From the NCBI RefSeq assembly GCF_004362015.1, contig NZ_SNWW01000004.1, positions 312,136-376,135 on the forward strand: 64,000 nucleotides of DNA, in the 5' to 3' direction. Numbering within the stretch: position 1 is the first letter of the stretch; every line of letters begins with the position of its first letter. Made by a program: the position numbers and the translations under genes. This stretch comes from Flavobacterium chryseum (lineage in GTDB: Bacteria; Bacteroidota; Bacteroidia; Flavobacteriales; Flavobacteriaceae). Below, in pieces: positions 18,408-26,606 of the stretch. The notes beneath the pieces were generated by a model. That model ran no database searches. It saw only the letters and a list, made by a program, of their open reading frames with translations, and was not told where the DNA came from.

Positions 18408-19496
18408 ATGAAAAAAACGTTTTTATTTTTATCCTTTGCTTTATTGACACTTGGATCTTGTTCAAGTGATGACGATAATACTGTTACTCCAGAAGGACCT
18501 TCGATTGGAGCCACTTTGCAGCCTTCTGTTGGTGGACCAAATGAACCAAATCAGGTTTATTTAGACTTAAGTACACAAGAATCTAAATCGGTAAACAGAG
18601 TAGCTTGGGACTTTGGTTTCTCTTCTGGGACTGATTTTAGAGTTGTAATAAACGGATCAGTTAAAATGGCGGTTAAAAAATTGGAAACATCTGATATTAC
18701 TTTGCCTCAGGAAATTGATGCTAATGTAACAGTTGGAGCTGGAACAACATTAGCCTCAAATGGGTATGTTGATAATCCTACAGGCGTTTTGGCTGGTGCA
18801 GGATCGGGAATTGGAACTGCTATTGCAGAGATTTCAGCTACAGATGCAGAAAACAAGGTTTATCTCGTTAATATGGGAGCTTTAGTTGGAACAGAAGTTC
18901 CTAAAAAAGGTTCAGTTATAGTTGATGGAGAATCTAGAGGATGGAAAAAAGTTAGAATTTTAAGAAGCGGTACTGGATATAAAATTCAATATGCTGATTT
19001 AACTTCTGCTACTTTTACAGAGAAAACAATTTCTAAAGACACTGCTTTCAATTTTTCATTTTTTAGTCTAGCTTCTGGAAATACAGTTTCTGTAGAGCCT
19101 GAAAAAGCAAAATGGGATTTAAACTTTACAGTGTTTACAAATTATCTAAACATGGGTAATGGCGAAGTTACATATGGTTATTCAGATTTTATTACAACAA
19201 ATGCTAAGGGAGGAGCGCAGGTTTATCAAGTTTTAGTTTCTACTATAGCTTACGCAGATTTTACAAAAGCAAAAGTTGTTGAAGATAGTTTTAAAGCTTC
19301 TGTTAATGATCAAAGAATAATTGGAGCTAGCTGGAGAAATGGTGGTAGTGATACTACTTTACCAAGTATTAGAACAGATCGTTTTTATGTGGTTAAAGAT
19401 GCAGAAGGAAACTACTACAAAGTAAAATTACTTACTATGCTGAATGAAGCAGGAGAAAGAGGAAACGTTACTTTAGAGTATGCTATTTTAAATTAA
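18408..19496 (+). CDS. HmuY family heme-binding lipoprotein
   Basis: The 362-residue lipoprotein (lipobox LGSC, Cys18, then an acidic SSDDD linker) carries the HmuY signatures SVNRVAWDFGFSSGTDFRVV and, further on, KAKWDLNFTVFTNYL. HmuY proteins capture heme outside the cell and hand it to the partner TonB receptor, here the gene just upstream. It is longer than Porphyromonas HmuY (roughly 216 residues), with an extra central stretch (about 95-190). The heme ligands cannot be assigned by eye. Confidence 0.87.
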   Translation: MKKTFLFLSFALLTLGSCSSDDDNTVTPEGPSIGATLQPSVGGPNEPNQVYLDLSTQESKSVNRVAWDFGFSSGTDFRVVINGSVKMAVKKLETSDITLPQEIDANVTVGAGTTLASNGYVDNPTGVLAGAGSGIGTAIAEISATDAENKVYLVNMGALVGTEVPKKGSVIVDGESRGWKKVRILRSGTGYKIQYADLTSATFTEKTISKDTAFNFSFFSLASGNTVSVEPEKAKWDLNFTVFTNYLNMGNGEVTYGYSDFITTNAKGGAQVYQVLVSTIAYADFTKAKVVEDSFKASVNDQRIIGASWRNGGSDTTLPSIRTDRFYVVKDAEGNYYKVKLLTMLNEAGERGNVTLEYAILN

Positions 19497-19509
19497 AATA
19501 ATTTTAATA

Positions 19510-19542
19510 ACCTCGGTAATTTTTTATTCGAGGTAATTTTTT
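19510..19542 (+). terminator. Weak terminator after the HmuY gene
   Basis: The short stem ACCTCG/CGAGGT with a 13-nt AT loop is followed by AATTTTTT; it closes the receptor-HmuY operon. Confidence 0.5.
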
Positions 19543-19728
19543 AATCTTTTTCTTTGTTTTAATATGAATAAATTTACTTTTTTCTCTTGCTGATTTATTG
19601 TCATGCATTTATTTTTAAGTTGAATGAGTATAAAATATCTATTACTAAAAAACAAAATTTAATTTTAATTATTTGATATAATAATTAAGAACAACAAATA
19701 ATTTAATCTCAATAAATAATAAGTCATT

Positions 19729-21561
19729 ATGAAATTAAAATTACTATTATTAATGTCTTTACTTTTTTTTGTAGAGATTGGTTTTGCTCAAAATACTGTA
19801 ACATACAGTTCTTTAACTAATACAATTAATGTTAATTCAGGTGTAGAAGGAACTGTTGATATATTAGTTAATTGCTACGGAAACAGTAGTACACAAGTTT
19901 TTCTTGATGCTTTACAATCATGTGGTAATAATGATGGTATTTTATCAACAAGCTACACAAATGGAAATATATTAATACCAAGGCAAAATACTACTATTAG
20001 ATATAAGTTTAAAAAAACAGTAACGATAGATACTCAAATTGTTTATAAGTTTTCTACAAATGGAAGCTGTACACAAGCTGAATCTCAAATGATTAAGATT
20101 ACTGTGAATTATAAGGCAGGGTCAACTACAACTCCAACTAATCCAACCACCAATGTAATTGATGCTGGAGACAAATTAACAATAGATGAAAGTCAAGAAG
20201 TTGTTTCTATTTGGGGTAGTTCTATGCCTGGTTATTCATATTCTTGGCAAATAAAAAAAGAGAATGGAAATTGGGTTACTATCCCAAATGAAGTTTTTTC
20301 AACTTATAATGGGCTATTTTATACAGGTATATGTACATATCGAAGAGGTGTTACAAAAAGCACAATTACATCTTATAGTAATGAAATTACTTTTACAATA
20401 ATTCCTTCTCCAATTATAAATAACTCAATTAACTTCAATACTTCTGGTTCAGGAATCATAGGTAGTAATCCTTCTGGAGGTAGAATAAATAGTTATCAAT
20501 ATTCTTGGGTATTAAGAGGGGGGCTTGAGGATATTGTATTTCCAGATGCTACGGGACAAAATTTAGAATTTCCTTCTTGGCTATATAGTCCAGCAAACGA
20601 AAATCTAAAAGCTACTACTGGCCTATACGTTATCAGATTTGTAAAATCTGGGTCGCAAACTTTATCAAGTAATTTATTGAAATTAGAACCCACGCCAACT
20701 GTACAAAATAATGCAATTACTTTAAATGGATCTACTATTTCGGGTAGTTTACCAACAGGAGGAAATGGAACTTATGAATATTCGTGGTTATATACGAGTG
20801 AAGAAATAGGAACATTTGAATTTCCGGAAGTTGGGCAAAATTTAGAACTTCCTTCGTGGATATATAATCCTAATCTACCAATAAATGTCTATCAGGGTGT
20901 GACTGTTATCAGAGTTGTAAAATCTGGAAATCGATCTGTTTCGAGTAATACATTGAAACTGGTACCTTTTCCAGCTACTGAAAATAATACAATTACTTTA
21001 AATGGATCGACAATTTCAGGTAGTGTACCAACAGGAGGAAATGGGATATATGAATATTCTTGGGTATACACGAGTGAAGATATAGGAACATTTGAATTTC
21101 CAGGAGAGGTTGGGCAGAATCTACAACTTCCTTCATGGGTATATAATTCTAATCTACCAATAAATGTCTATTATGGTATGACTGTTACAAGAATTGTGAA
21201 ATCTAGAAATCGACCTGCGTCGAGTAATATATTGAAAATTTTACCTTTAAGTAGTAATAAGATTGCACTTAATGATGCTGCTATTCAGAGCGATTTGTCT
21301 GTGGAAGAACTAGTGACAGTTTATCCAAACCCAACATCTGGATCTATAAACTTCTCAACTAATTTTTCAACTGATAAACAAATTGAAATCATTTTGTATT
21401 CAGAAAAATTAGGAAATGAGAAATCAGTTTATAAAGGAACAGTAACACCAAATCAAGTTATAAATTGGAATATTCCTGCGAGTTATCAAAAAGGAATTTA
21501 TTTTTATAAAATTCTTTCAGGGAATAAAGAATTTAGAACAGGTAAAATCATAGTTCAATAA
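19729..21561 (+). CDS. T9SS type A sorting domain protein with internal repeats
   Basis: The 610-residue secreted protein has a signal peptide (cleaved near IGFAQ|N, about 20-21). A unique N-terminal region (22-225) is followed by three tandem repeats (about 226-320, 321-413 and 414-506), the last two nearly identical (NLPINVY, GQNL.LPSW, YTSE.IGTFEFP). The type A C-terminal domain starts at VYPNPTSGSI (about 531) and ends in GKIIVQ. The CTD directs type IX secretion and surface attachment. The repeats probably form beta-sandwich modules. Function unknown; an adhesin-like role is possible. Confidence 0.85.
   Translation: MKLKLLLLMSLLFFVEIGFAQNTVTYSSLTNTINVNSGVEGTVDILVNCYGNSSTQVFLDALQSCGNNDGILSTSYTNGNILIPRQNTTIRYKFKKTVTIDTQIVYKFSTNGSCTQAESQMIKITVNYKAGSTTTPTNPTTNVIDAGDKLTIDESQEVVSIWGSSMPGYSYSWQIKKENGNWVTIPNEVFSTYNGLFYTGICTYRRGVTKSTITSYSNEITFTIIPSPIINNSINFNTSGSGIIGSNPSGGRINSYQYSWVLRGGLEDIVFPDATGQNLEFPSWLYSPANENLKATTGLYVIRFVKSGSQTLSSNLLKLEPTPTVQNNAITLNGSTISGSLPTGGNGTYEYSWLYTSEEIGTFEFPEVGQNLELPSWIYNPNLPINVYQGVTVIRVVKSGNRSVSSNTLKLVPFPATENNTITLNGSTISGSVPTGGNGIYEYSWVYTSEDIGTFEFPGEVGQNLQLPSWVYNSNLPINVYYGMTVTRIVKSRNRPASSNILKILPLSSNKIALNDAAIQSDLSVEELVTVYPNPTSGSINFSTNFSTDKQIEIILYSEKLGNEKSVYKGTVTPNQVINWNIPASYQKGIYFYKILSGNKEFRTGKIIVQ
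20404..21246 (+). repeat. Three tandem coding repeats of about 280 bp
   Basis: Units at 20404-20688, 20689-20967 and 20968-21246 encode the same 93-95 residue module. Units 2 and 3 remain alike at the DNA level (for example AATGGATC.AC.ATTTC.GGTAGT and CTACCAATAAATGTCTAT), which indicates recent duplication; unit 1 is diverged. Confidence 0.85.
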
Positions 21562-21621
21562 TACAATCAATATTGATTTAAAATCTAGTCAATCATTAGC
21601 TTTGTTTTTTTTATTTTTTTT

Positions 21622-21655
21622 GAAAGAGGTTAGATTTATCTGACCTCTTTTTTTG
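21622..21655 (+). terminator. Terminator of the T9SS gene
   Basis: The stem AAGAGGTTAGA/TCTGACCTCTT (one wobble pair) with a 4-nt loop is followed by T7. Confidence 0.8.
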
Positions 21656-21700
21656 TTTTATTTTTAATCGTTAAAAAGAACTAAAATTAATGTTTAATGT

Positions 21701-21708
21701 TATCTTTG
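21701..21708 (+). promoter_or_regulatory. -7 element of the SGNH/MBOAT operon
   Basis: TATCTTTG followed by CACG matches TAnnTTTG exactly. It lies 78 nt before the GTG start; no clear -33 TTG was found. Confidence 0.55.
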
Positions 21709-21786
21709 CACGTGTTTTTTATAAGGAATTAGCAGAAATTATTATAAAATTTTTGTAATCCTATTCTTTAAATTTATTATAATTAA

Positions 21787-23271
21787 GTGAATACAAAATC
21801 ATATTTTTTTCAGTCTTTTGCTATTGTAGCATTAGCATTCATAGCTTTTATAGGATTTAAACAAGTCTTACCGGATAAAATCTTTTCGGATAGTAAAATC
21901 GATTCTAAAAATGTACTTATTGATAGTTTGCTTCTGGAATCAGTAGCAAATGATTCCCTCTCACCTAAAAGTGATAGTATTGCCGAAATTGAAAGACAGG
22001 AAGCGCAGCAAAAAATTAATTTTGATGCTTCTGAAGGAATCGAATTTCCATCAGAAACTTTTGATAACTACAAAGGATATCAATACCTGATTTCGTTTTA
22101 TGAAAAATTATATCAATTAGAACATAATCCGCAAGCCAAAGTGAGAATTGCCTATTACGGTGATTCTATGACCGATGGCGATTTGATTGTTCAGGATGTA
22201 AGAGCAAATTATCAACAGCGTTTTGGAGGAAATGGAGTTGGATTTGTTCCGATAACTTCAGAATCTGCTGCATCAAGAGGTTCCGTAAAATCTTCGTATT
22301 CTAAAAACTGGAAAACACAATCGTATCTAAACGTAAAAAGACCAACAAATCCGTTTGGTGTAAACGGCCATGTTTTTTATGCAAATGATACTAAAAATCA
22401 AACTTGGGTTCAATACGAAGCCGGACTTAGTAAATTCTCGACTTCTCTGGATAATCCAACCTTGTTTTATGGAAAATCGCACAGAAAAGGAAATGTCAAT
22501 TTTATTATTGGGAAAGATACAATTCGAAAAACGCTTAATCCGAATAATTTAGTGAATACCATGAAAGTGGCTTCTGGAAGTATCAAGTCATTTAAAGCCA
22601 ATTTTGTACAAGCCGATTCTATCCCAATTTATGGATTTAATTTTGATAACGGAACAGGAGTTCACGTAGATAATTTTTCGCAAAGAGGAAATTCAGGTTT
22701 GCCGATTTCTATTTTTGATTCCGCAGTAATGCAGTCCTTCAACAACACATTGAAATACGATTTGATTATTTTGCACTACGGAACCAATGTTTTAAATTAC
22801 GGAACCAAGAATTATTACTGGTACGAAAAAGGGATGAAAAAAGTAGTGAATAAAATCAGAGAATCTTTTCCCGGAGTTTCTATTTTGATTGTTTCAACCG
22901 CTGATAAATCGACCAAATATGATCTGGAAATGAAAACAGATTCAGCAGTAGTGCCTTTAATGAAAGCCCAAAAAAGATATGCTTTAGAAACAGAATCCGG
23001 ATTTGTGAATCTATATACTTTAATGGGCGGAGACGGATCTATGGTAAAATGGGCTGATGAAACGCCGGCAAAAGCCAATAAAGATTACACACATTTTAAT
23101 CAGCGTGGAGCAAAGGCTATAGGTAATTTATTATATGAGCAATTAAATAAAGGATACGAACAATATAAGGCGCTGCGTGAAAAACGAGATGTTGTTGCAG
23201 ACAAACCCAGAACAGTCAGAAAAGCAAAAGCAGATTCTGTTGCTGTTAAAAAAGATAGTATAAATGAATAA
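21787..23271 (+). CDS. SGNH/GDSL hydrolase family protein, membrane-anchored
   Basis: The 494-residue protein begins with GTG and has an N-terminal hydrophobic anchor (about 8-28). A Ser/Asp-rich linker follows, then an SGNH fold with block I YYGDSMTDGD (Ser127), a block III-like LHYGTNVLNYG, and block V DYTH (Asp433, His436). The middle (about 145-330) is an insertion found in acyl esterases of polysaccharide or cell-wall O-acetylation systems. The C-terminus is Lys/Arg-rich. It overlaps the second SGNH gene by 8 nt and an MBOAT gene follows, so it likely works on the periplasmic side in O-acetyl transfer or removal. Confidence 0.8.
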   Translation: MNTKSYFFQSFAIVALAFIAFIGFKQVLPDKIFSDSKIDSKNVLIDSLLLESVANDSLSPKSDSIAEIERQEAQQKINFDASEGIEFPSETFDNYKGYQYLISFYEKLYQLEHNPQAKVRIAYYGDSMTDGDLIVQDVRANYQQRFGGNGVGFVPITSESAASRGSVKSSYSKNWKTQSYLNVKRPTNPFGVNGHVFYANDTKNQTWVQYEAGLSKFSTSLDNPTLFYGKSHRKGNVNFIIGKDTIRKTLNPNNLVNTMKVASGSIKSFKANFVQADSIPIYGFNFDNGTGVHVDNFSQRGNSGLPISIFDSAVMQSFNNTLKYDLIILHYGTNVLNYGTKNYYWYEKGMKKVVNKIRESFPGVSILIVSTADKSTKYDLEMKTDSAVVPLMKAQKRYALETESGFVNLYTLMGGDGSMVKWADETPAKANKDYTHFNQRGAKAIGNLLYEQLNKGYEQYKALREKRDVVADKPRTVRKAKADSVAVKKDSINE

Positions 23272-24685
23272 ACTTATTATTTTCTTTTGTTGTCTTTTCT
23301 TCTCAACAAATGATAAAACACCAAAGCCAGTCTCACATCCAATAACTAAAAATATGAGTAGTAAAATCGACAGTACAGCGGTTGAAGTTTATACTGGCAA
23401 TCACATTTATAATGATAAAGTTTTAGAAAGTGTTTTTAAGAAATTAAAAGAAAACGAAAGTCAAAATAATCAGAAAATAAACATTGTTCATATTGGGGAT
23501 TCTCACATTCAGGGAGATTTAATGACCAATAAAATTCGTAAAATATTGCAGCAGCAATTCGGCAACGCAGGACGCGGACTTGTTTTTCCGTATCAATTAG
23601 CTAAAACAAACGGTTCTTATAACGAACGATTTTCTTCAAACAGAACATGGGAAAGTTATCGCAACATTAATCCTTTTAAAAGTGTTCCGATTGGTGTAAG
23701 CGGAATTGCACTTTGGAGAGACAGCGGTGGTTTTGCAGTACAGTTGAATGTAAAAGATCCTGCTTATAAATTCAATTCAATTCATATTATTACACCTCAA
23801 AATCAGAATATGTTTGATTTGGCAATATCATCTCAAACGAATATTATGCAGGGAACAGAACGAAAAACAATAAAACATAAAATTAAAAAAGGAGAAGCAA
23901 TCTCAGTAATTGCTGATAAATACAACATTTCAGTTGCCGAAATAAAAAGAGAAAACAACCTGAAATCCAATAATATTCGTGCCGGAAGAACATTAAAAAT
24001 CTTAACAAACGAAACGAAACCAAAAATCATTAAAAGTTCAGAATTTGTTCCTTTAAACCTTGAATCTGATGCGTTTTCACATTATTACAAAACAGAAAAA
24101 GCATTAGATAAAATTTATTTGGTTCCGAATAAAAGCGCATCAAAATACGAACTTAATGGTCTTGTTTTAGAAAAAGACAATTCAGGGCTAATTTATAGCA
24201 GTATTGGAGTAAATGGCGCTAAGTTCTCAGATTATAATAAATATCCGTTATTTTTTGAGCAATTAAAACCCTTGCATCCTGATGTATTGATTTTTTCATT
24301 AGGAACAAATGAAAGTTATGATCATATGGAAGCTTCTGCCTACATAAGGGAATTACGTGAATTTATAAAAAATATAAAAGATCAAAACAGCAATGTTTCT
24401 ATAATTGTCATGACTCCGCCTCCTTCATTGCTTAAAGGAAGAAGACCTAACGTTTATGTTCGAGATTATGCAAAAAGCATTATCGAAATTGCACAAACCG
24501 ATGGTTTTGCAGTTTGGGATTTATACGATGAATTTGGAGGAATGGAAGGAATTCGAAATCTAAAATCTGCAGGATTAATAGGTCCGGATTGGGTTCATTA
24601 TTCTAAAAAAGGATATGAAAAACAAGGTAATTTGTTTGCCGAAGCATTTTTAAAAGCATACGATAATTTTAAATTAAAGAAATAA
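23264..24685 (+). CDS. SGNH hydrolase with embedded LysM domain
   Basis: The 473-residue protein has an N-terminal hydrophobic signal (about 3-14) and SGNH block I HIGDSHIQGD (Ser80). A block III-like FSLGTNESYDH occurs near residue 345, and block V is DWVH (Asp442, His445). Between blocks I and III lies a complete LysM module (about 203-247: IKKGEAISVIADKYNISVAEI ... NIRAGRTLKI), which normally binds N-acetylglucosamine polymers such as peptidoglycan. Gene overlap on one side and a 1-nt gap to the MBOAT gene on the other show one operon. The LysM suggests the substrate is peptidoglycan or an associated glycan. Confidence 0.83.
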   Translation: MNKLIIFFCCLFFSTNDKTPKPVSHPITKNMSSKIDSTAVEVYTGNHIYNDKVLESVFKKLKENESQNNQKINIVHIGDSHIQGDLMTNKIRKILQQQFGNAGRGLVFPYQLAKTNGSYNERFSSNRTWESYRNINPFKSVPIGVSGIALWRDSGGFAVQLNVKDPAYKFNSIHIITPQNQNMFDLAISSQTNIMQGTERKTIKHKIKKGEAISVIADKYNISVAEIKRENNLKSNNIRAGRTLKILTNETKPKIIKSSEFVPLNLESDAFSHYYKTEKALDKIYLVPNKSASKYELNGLVLEKDNSGLIYSSIGVNGAKFSDYNKYPLFFEQLKPLHPDVLIFSLGTNESYDHMEASAYIRELREFIKNIKDQNSNVSIIVMTPPPSLLKGRRPNVYVRDYAKSIIEIAQTDGFAVWDLYDEFGGMEGIRNLKSAGLIGPDWVHYSKKGYEKQGNLFAEAFLKAYDNFKLKK

Positions 24686-24686
24686 G

Positions 24687-26366
24687 TTGATAACAAATAA
24701 TAGCATAAATGACTGGTTTGTTCAAAATTTTGGTACCATTACATCAGAGCAAGTCAAAAGTTGGTTCATTTATAATCCCGACGAAAAATTATTATTCAAT
24801 ACAGGATTATTTCTTGGATTGTTTCTCGTTTTCTATTTTGTATACGCCTTTTTGCGTAAAACATTTTATTTACGATTAACATACGTAATTCTGTTTTCGC
24901 TTTTCTTTTACTATAAGTCAAGCGGAATATACTTTCTGCTTTTATTACTCTCTTCCGTAGTAGATTATGGTTTGAGCCAGATTATCTATAGAGAAACGAG
25001 AGTCAATGCCAAGAAAATATATTTAGTTATAAGTGTCATCCTCAACTTAGGATTACTAGGCTATTTTAAATACATGAACTTTATGATTGTAACCTACAAT
25101 GATATGTTCAATGGAAATTTCCAGCTTCATAATATTTTTCTTCCTGTCGGAATTTCGTTTTATACCTTTCAGTCGATGAGTTATATCATCGAGATTTACC
25201 GTGAAGAAATTAAACCAACAAAAAACTATATCGAATATTTATTTTTCGTTTCGTTTTTTCCGCAATTAGTGGCCGGACCAATCGTGCGTGCAAAAGATTT
25301 CCTGCCACAGATTTACCAAAAATTAAACCTGACCAAACAAGATGTAAACAATGCCTTGTTTCTAATTATTGGCGGATTAATTAAGAAAACCGTAATCTCA
25401 AATTATATCTCGATAAACTTTGTAGACCGCGTTTTTGATACGCCGATGAATTATACAGCATTCGAAAATTTAATGGCATCGTACGGATATGCCATCCAGA
25501 TTTATTGCGATTTTTCAGGATATTCAGATATGGCAATCGGAATCGCTTTGTTGTTAGGATTCAAATTACCGGCCAACTTTAGAACACCCTACAAATCGGT
25601 TTCCATTACAGATTTCTGGAGAAGATGGCATATTTCATTATCAACCTGGTTAAAAGACTTTTTATATATTTCTATTGGAGGAAACAGAGAAGGAACATTC
25701 GCCGGATTTTTATTCCCAAGTTTATTCTTCTTCGGATTATTGCTTTGGGGAATTTCAAATGTAAATGTTAGTTTTATTCCATTAGGAATCGCAATTGGCG
25801 CAATCGCGGTTTTCTGTTTGACATTCTTACTTTCAAACAAAAAAAATCAAACGCTTGTAACCAATTTCAATTTGTTTACCACAATGCTTTTGGGAGGATT
25901 ATGGCATGGCGCAGGAGCGCAGTTTATAATCTGGGGAGCACTACACGGATTAGCTTTGGCAGTTCATAAAATGTTCATGGAACTTTTTCCTTCCAAAAAA
26001 GAAGGTTCTAATTTCTTATGGAAATTCTTTTCAATCCTAATAACATTTCATTTCGTGGTTTTCTGCTGGATCTTTTTCCGCGCCAGAGATTTCGAAACAG
26101 CCTTGCAGGTAATCAACAATATTGGTCAGTTAACATTCGAACCGGAACAATGGAAAGTTATTGTTTTAGGATACAAAAATGTATTTTTATTAATGCTGTT
26201 TGGTTACGTTTGGCATTTCTTGCCAGAAGTTATTACCGGCAAAATGAAATTCGTTTTTGATAAAACACCATTAATAGGTAAAGCAATAATTCTCGGTTTT
26301 GTTTACTGGATCGTTTACGCTACTGCAGTGGCAGGTTCACAGCCGTTTATTTATTTCCAGTTTTAA
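24687..26366 (+). CDS. MBOAT family O-acyltransferase (AlgI-like)
   Basis: The 559-residue polytopic inner membrane protein has AlgI/DltB-type motifs: SITDFWRRWHISLSTWLKDF, YISIGGNREG, the catalytic GGLWHGAGAQFIIWG histidine, and the second conserved ALHGLALAVHK. About 11 hydrophobic segments are visible. Such proteins move acyl groups across the inner membrane for O-acylation of extracytoplasmic glycans. The start is a TTG one base after the preceding stop, and no in-frame ATG lies near. It forms a three-gene operon with the SGNH proteins, the architecture of peptidoglycan or exopolysaccharide O-acetylation systems. Confidence 0.9.
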   Translation: MITNNSINDWFVQNFGTITSEQVKSWFIYNPDEKLLFNTGLFLGLFLVFYFVYAFLRKTFYLRLTYVILFSLFFYYKSSGIYFLLLLLSSVVDYGLSQIIYRETRVNAKKIYLVISVILNLGLLGYFKYMNFMIVTYNDMFNGNFQLHNIFLPVGISFYTFQSMSYIIEIYREEIKPTKNYIEYLFFVSFFPQLVAGPIVRAKDFLPQIYQKLNLTKQDVNNALFLIIGGLIKKTVISNYISINFVDRVFDTPMNYTAFENLMASYGYAIQIYCDFSGYSDMAIGIALLLGFKLPANFRTPYKSVSITDFWRRWHISLSTWLKDFLYISIGGNREGTFAGFLFPSLFFFGLLLWGISNVNVSFIPLGIAIGAIAVFCLTFLLSNKKNQTLVTNFNLFTTMLLGGLWHGAGAQFIIWGALHGLALAVHKMFMELFPSKKEGSNFLWKFFSILITFHFVVFCWIFFRARDFETALQVINNIGQLTFEPEQWKVIVLGYKNVFLLMLFGYVWHFLPEVITGKMKFVFDKTPLIGKAIILGFVYWIVYATAVAGSQPFIYFQF

Positions 26367-26380
26367 GATAGGTTCATAGC

Positions 26381-26530
26381 TACAAAGTCACAAAGGCGCA
26401 AAGGTTTATTCTTTTGCGCTTTTTTTTCTTGCAGATCTAGCTGATTTTTTCATACCCGGTCTAAAAAAGTAATCTCTTAATCTGCTAAATCTGCGAGAGA
26501 CAAAAAACTTTGTGCCTTAGTGTCTTCGTG
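26381..26530. repeat. Nested intergenic palindromes between the MBOAT gene and ffh
   Basis: Outer imperfect arms (26381-26403, TACAAAGTCACAAAGGCGC..., and 26508-26530) surround a second inverted pair built on GCAGAT (26429-26447 and 26479-26494). The left part also forms a hairpin with a T run (26391-26428) that can end the operon. Confidence 0.7.
26391..26428 (+). terminator. Possible terminator of the SGNH/MBOAT operon
   Basis: The stem GCGCAAA/TTTGCGC with an 8- to 9-nt loop is followed by T8. It is made from the left part of the intergenic repeat. Confidence 0.6.
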
Positions 26531-26553
26531 GTAAAATTGCACTTAAATAAATA

Positions 26554-26584
26554 TTGCCTGAAATGTCTAATTAGATTATCTTTG
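26554..26584 (+). promoter_or_regulatory. ffh promoter
   Basis: TTG (26554-26556), a 20-nt spacer and TATCTTTG (26577-26584) match the Flavobacterium promoter consensus exactly; the start codon lies 23 nt downstream. Confidence 0.85.
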
Positions 26585-26606
26585 CACTTCAAATAAAGAA
26601 AATAGT

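Noticed and set aside
20404..21246. CRISPR-like repeats
   Set aside because: The units are about 280 bp, in frame and protein coding, with no short repeat-spacer pattern; no CRISPR array was found in the window.
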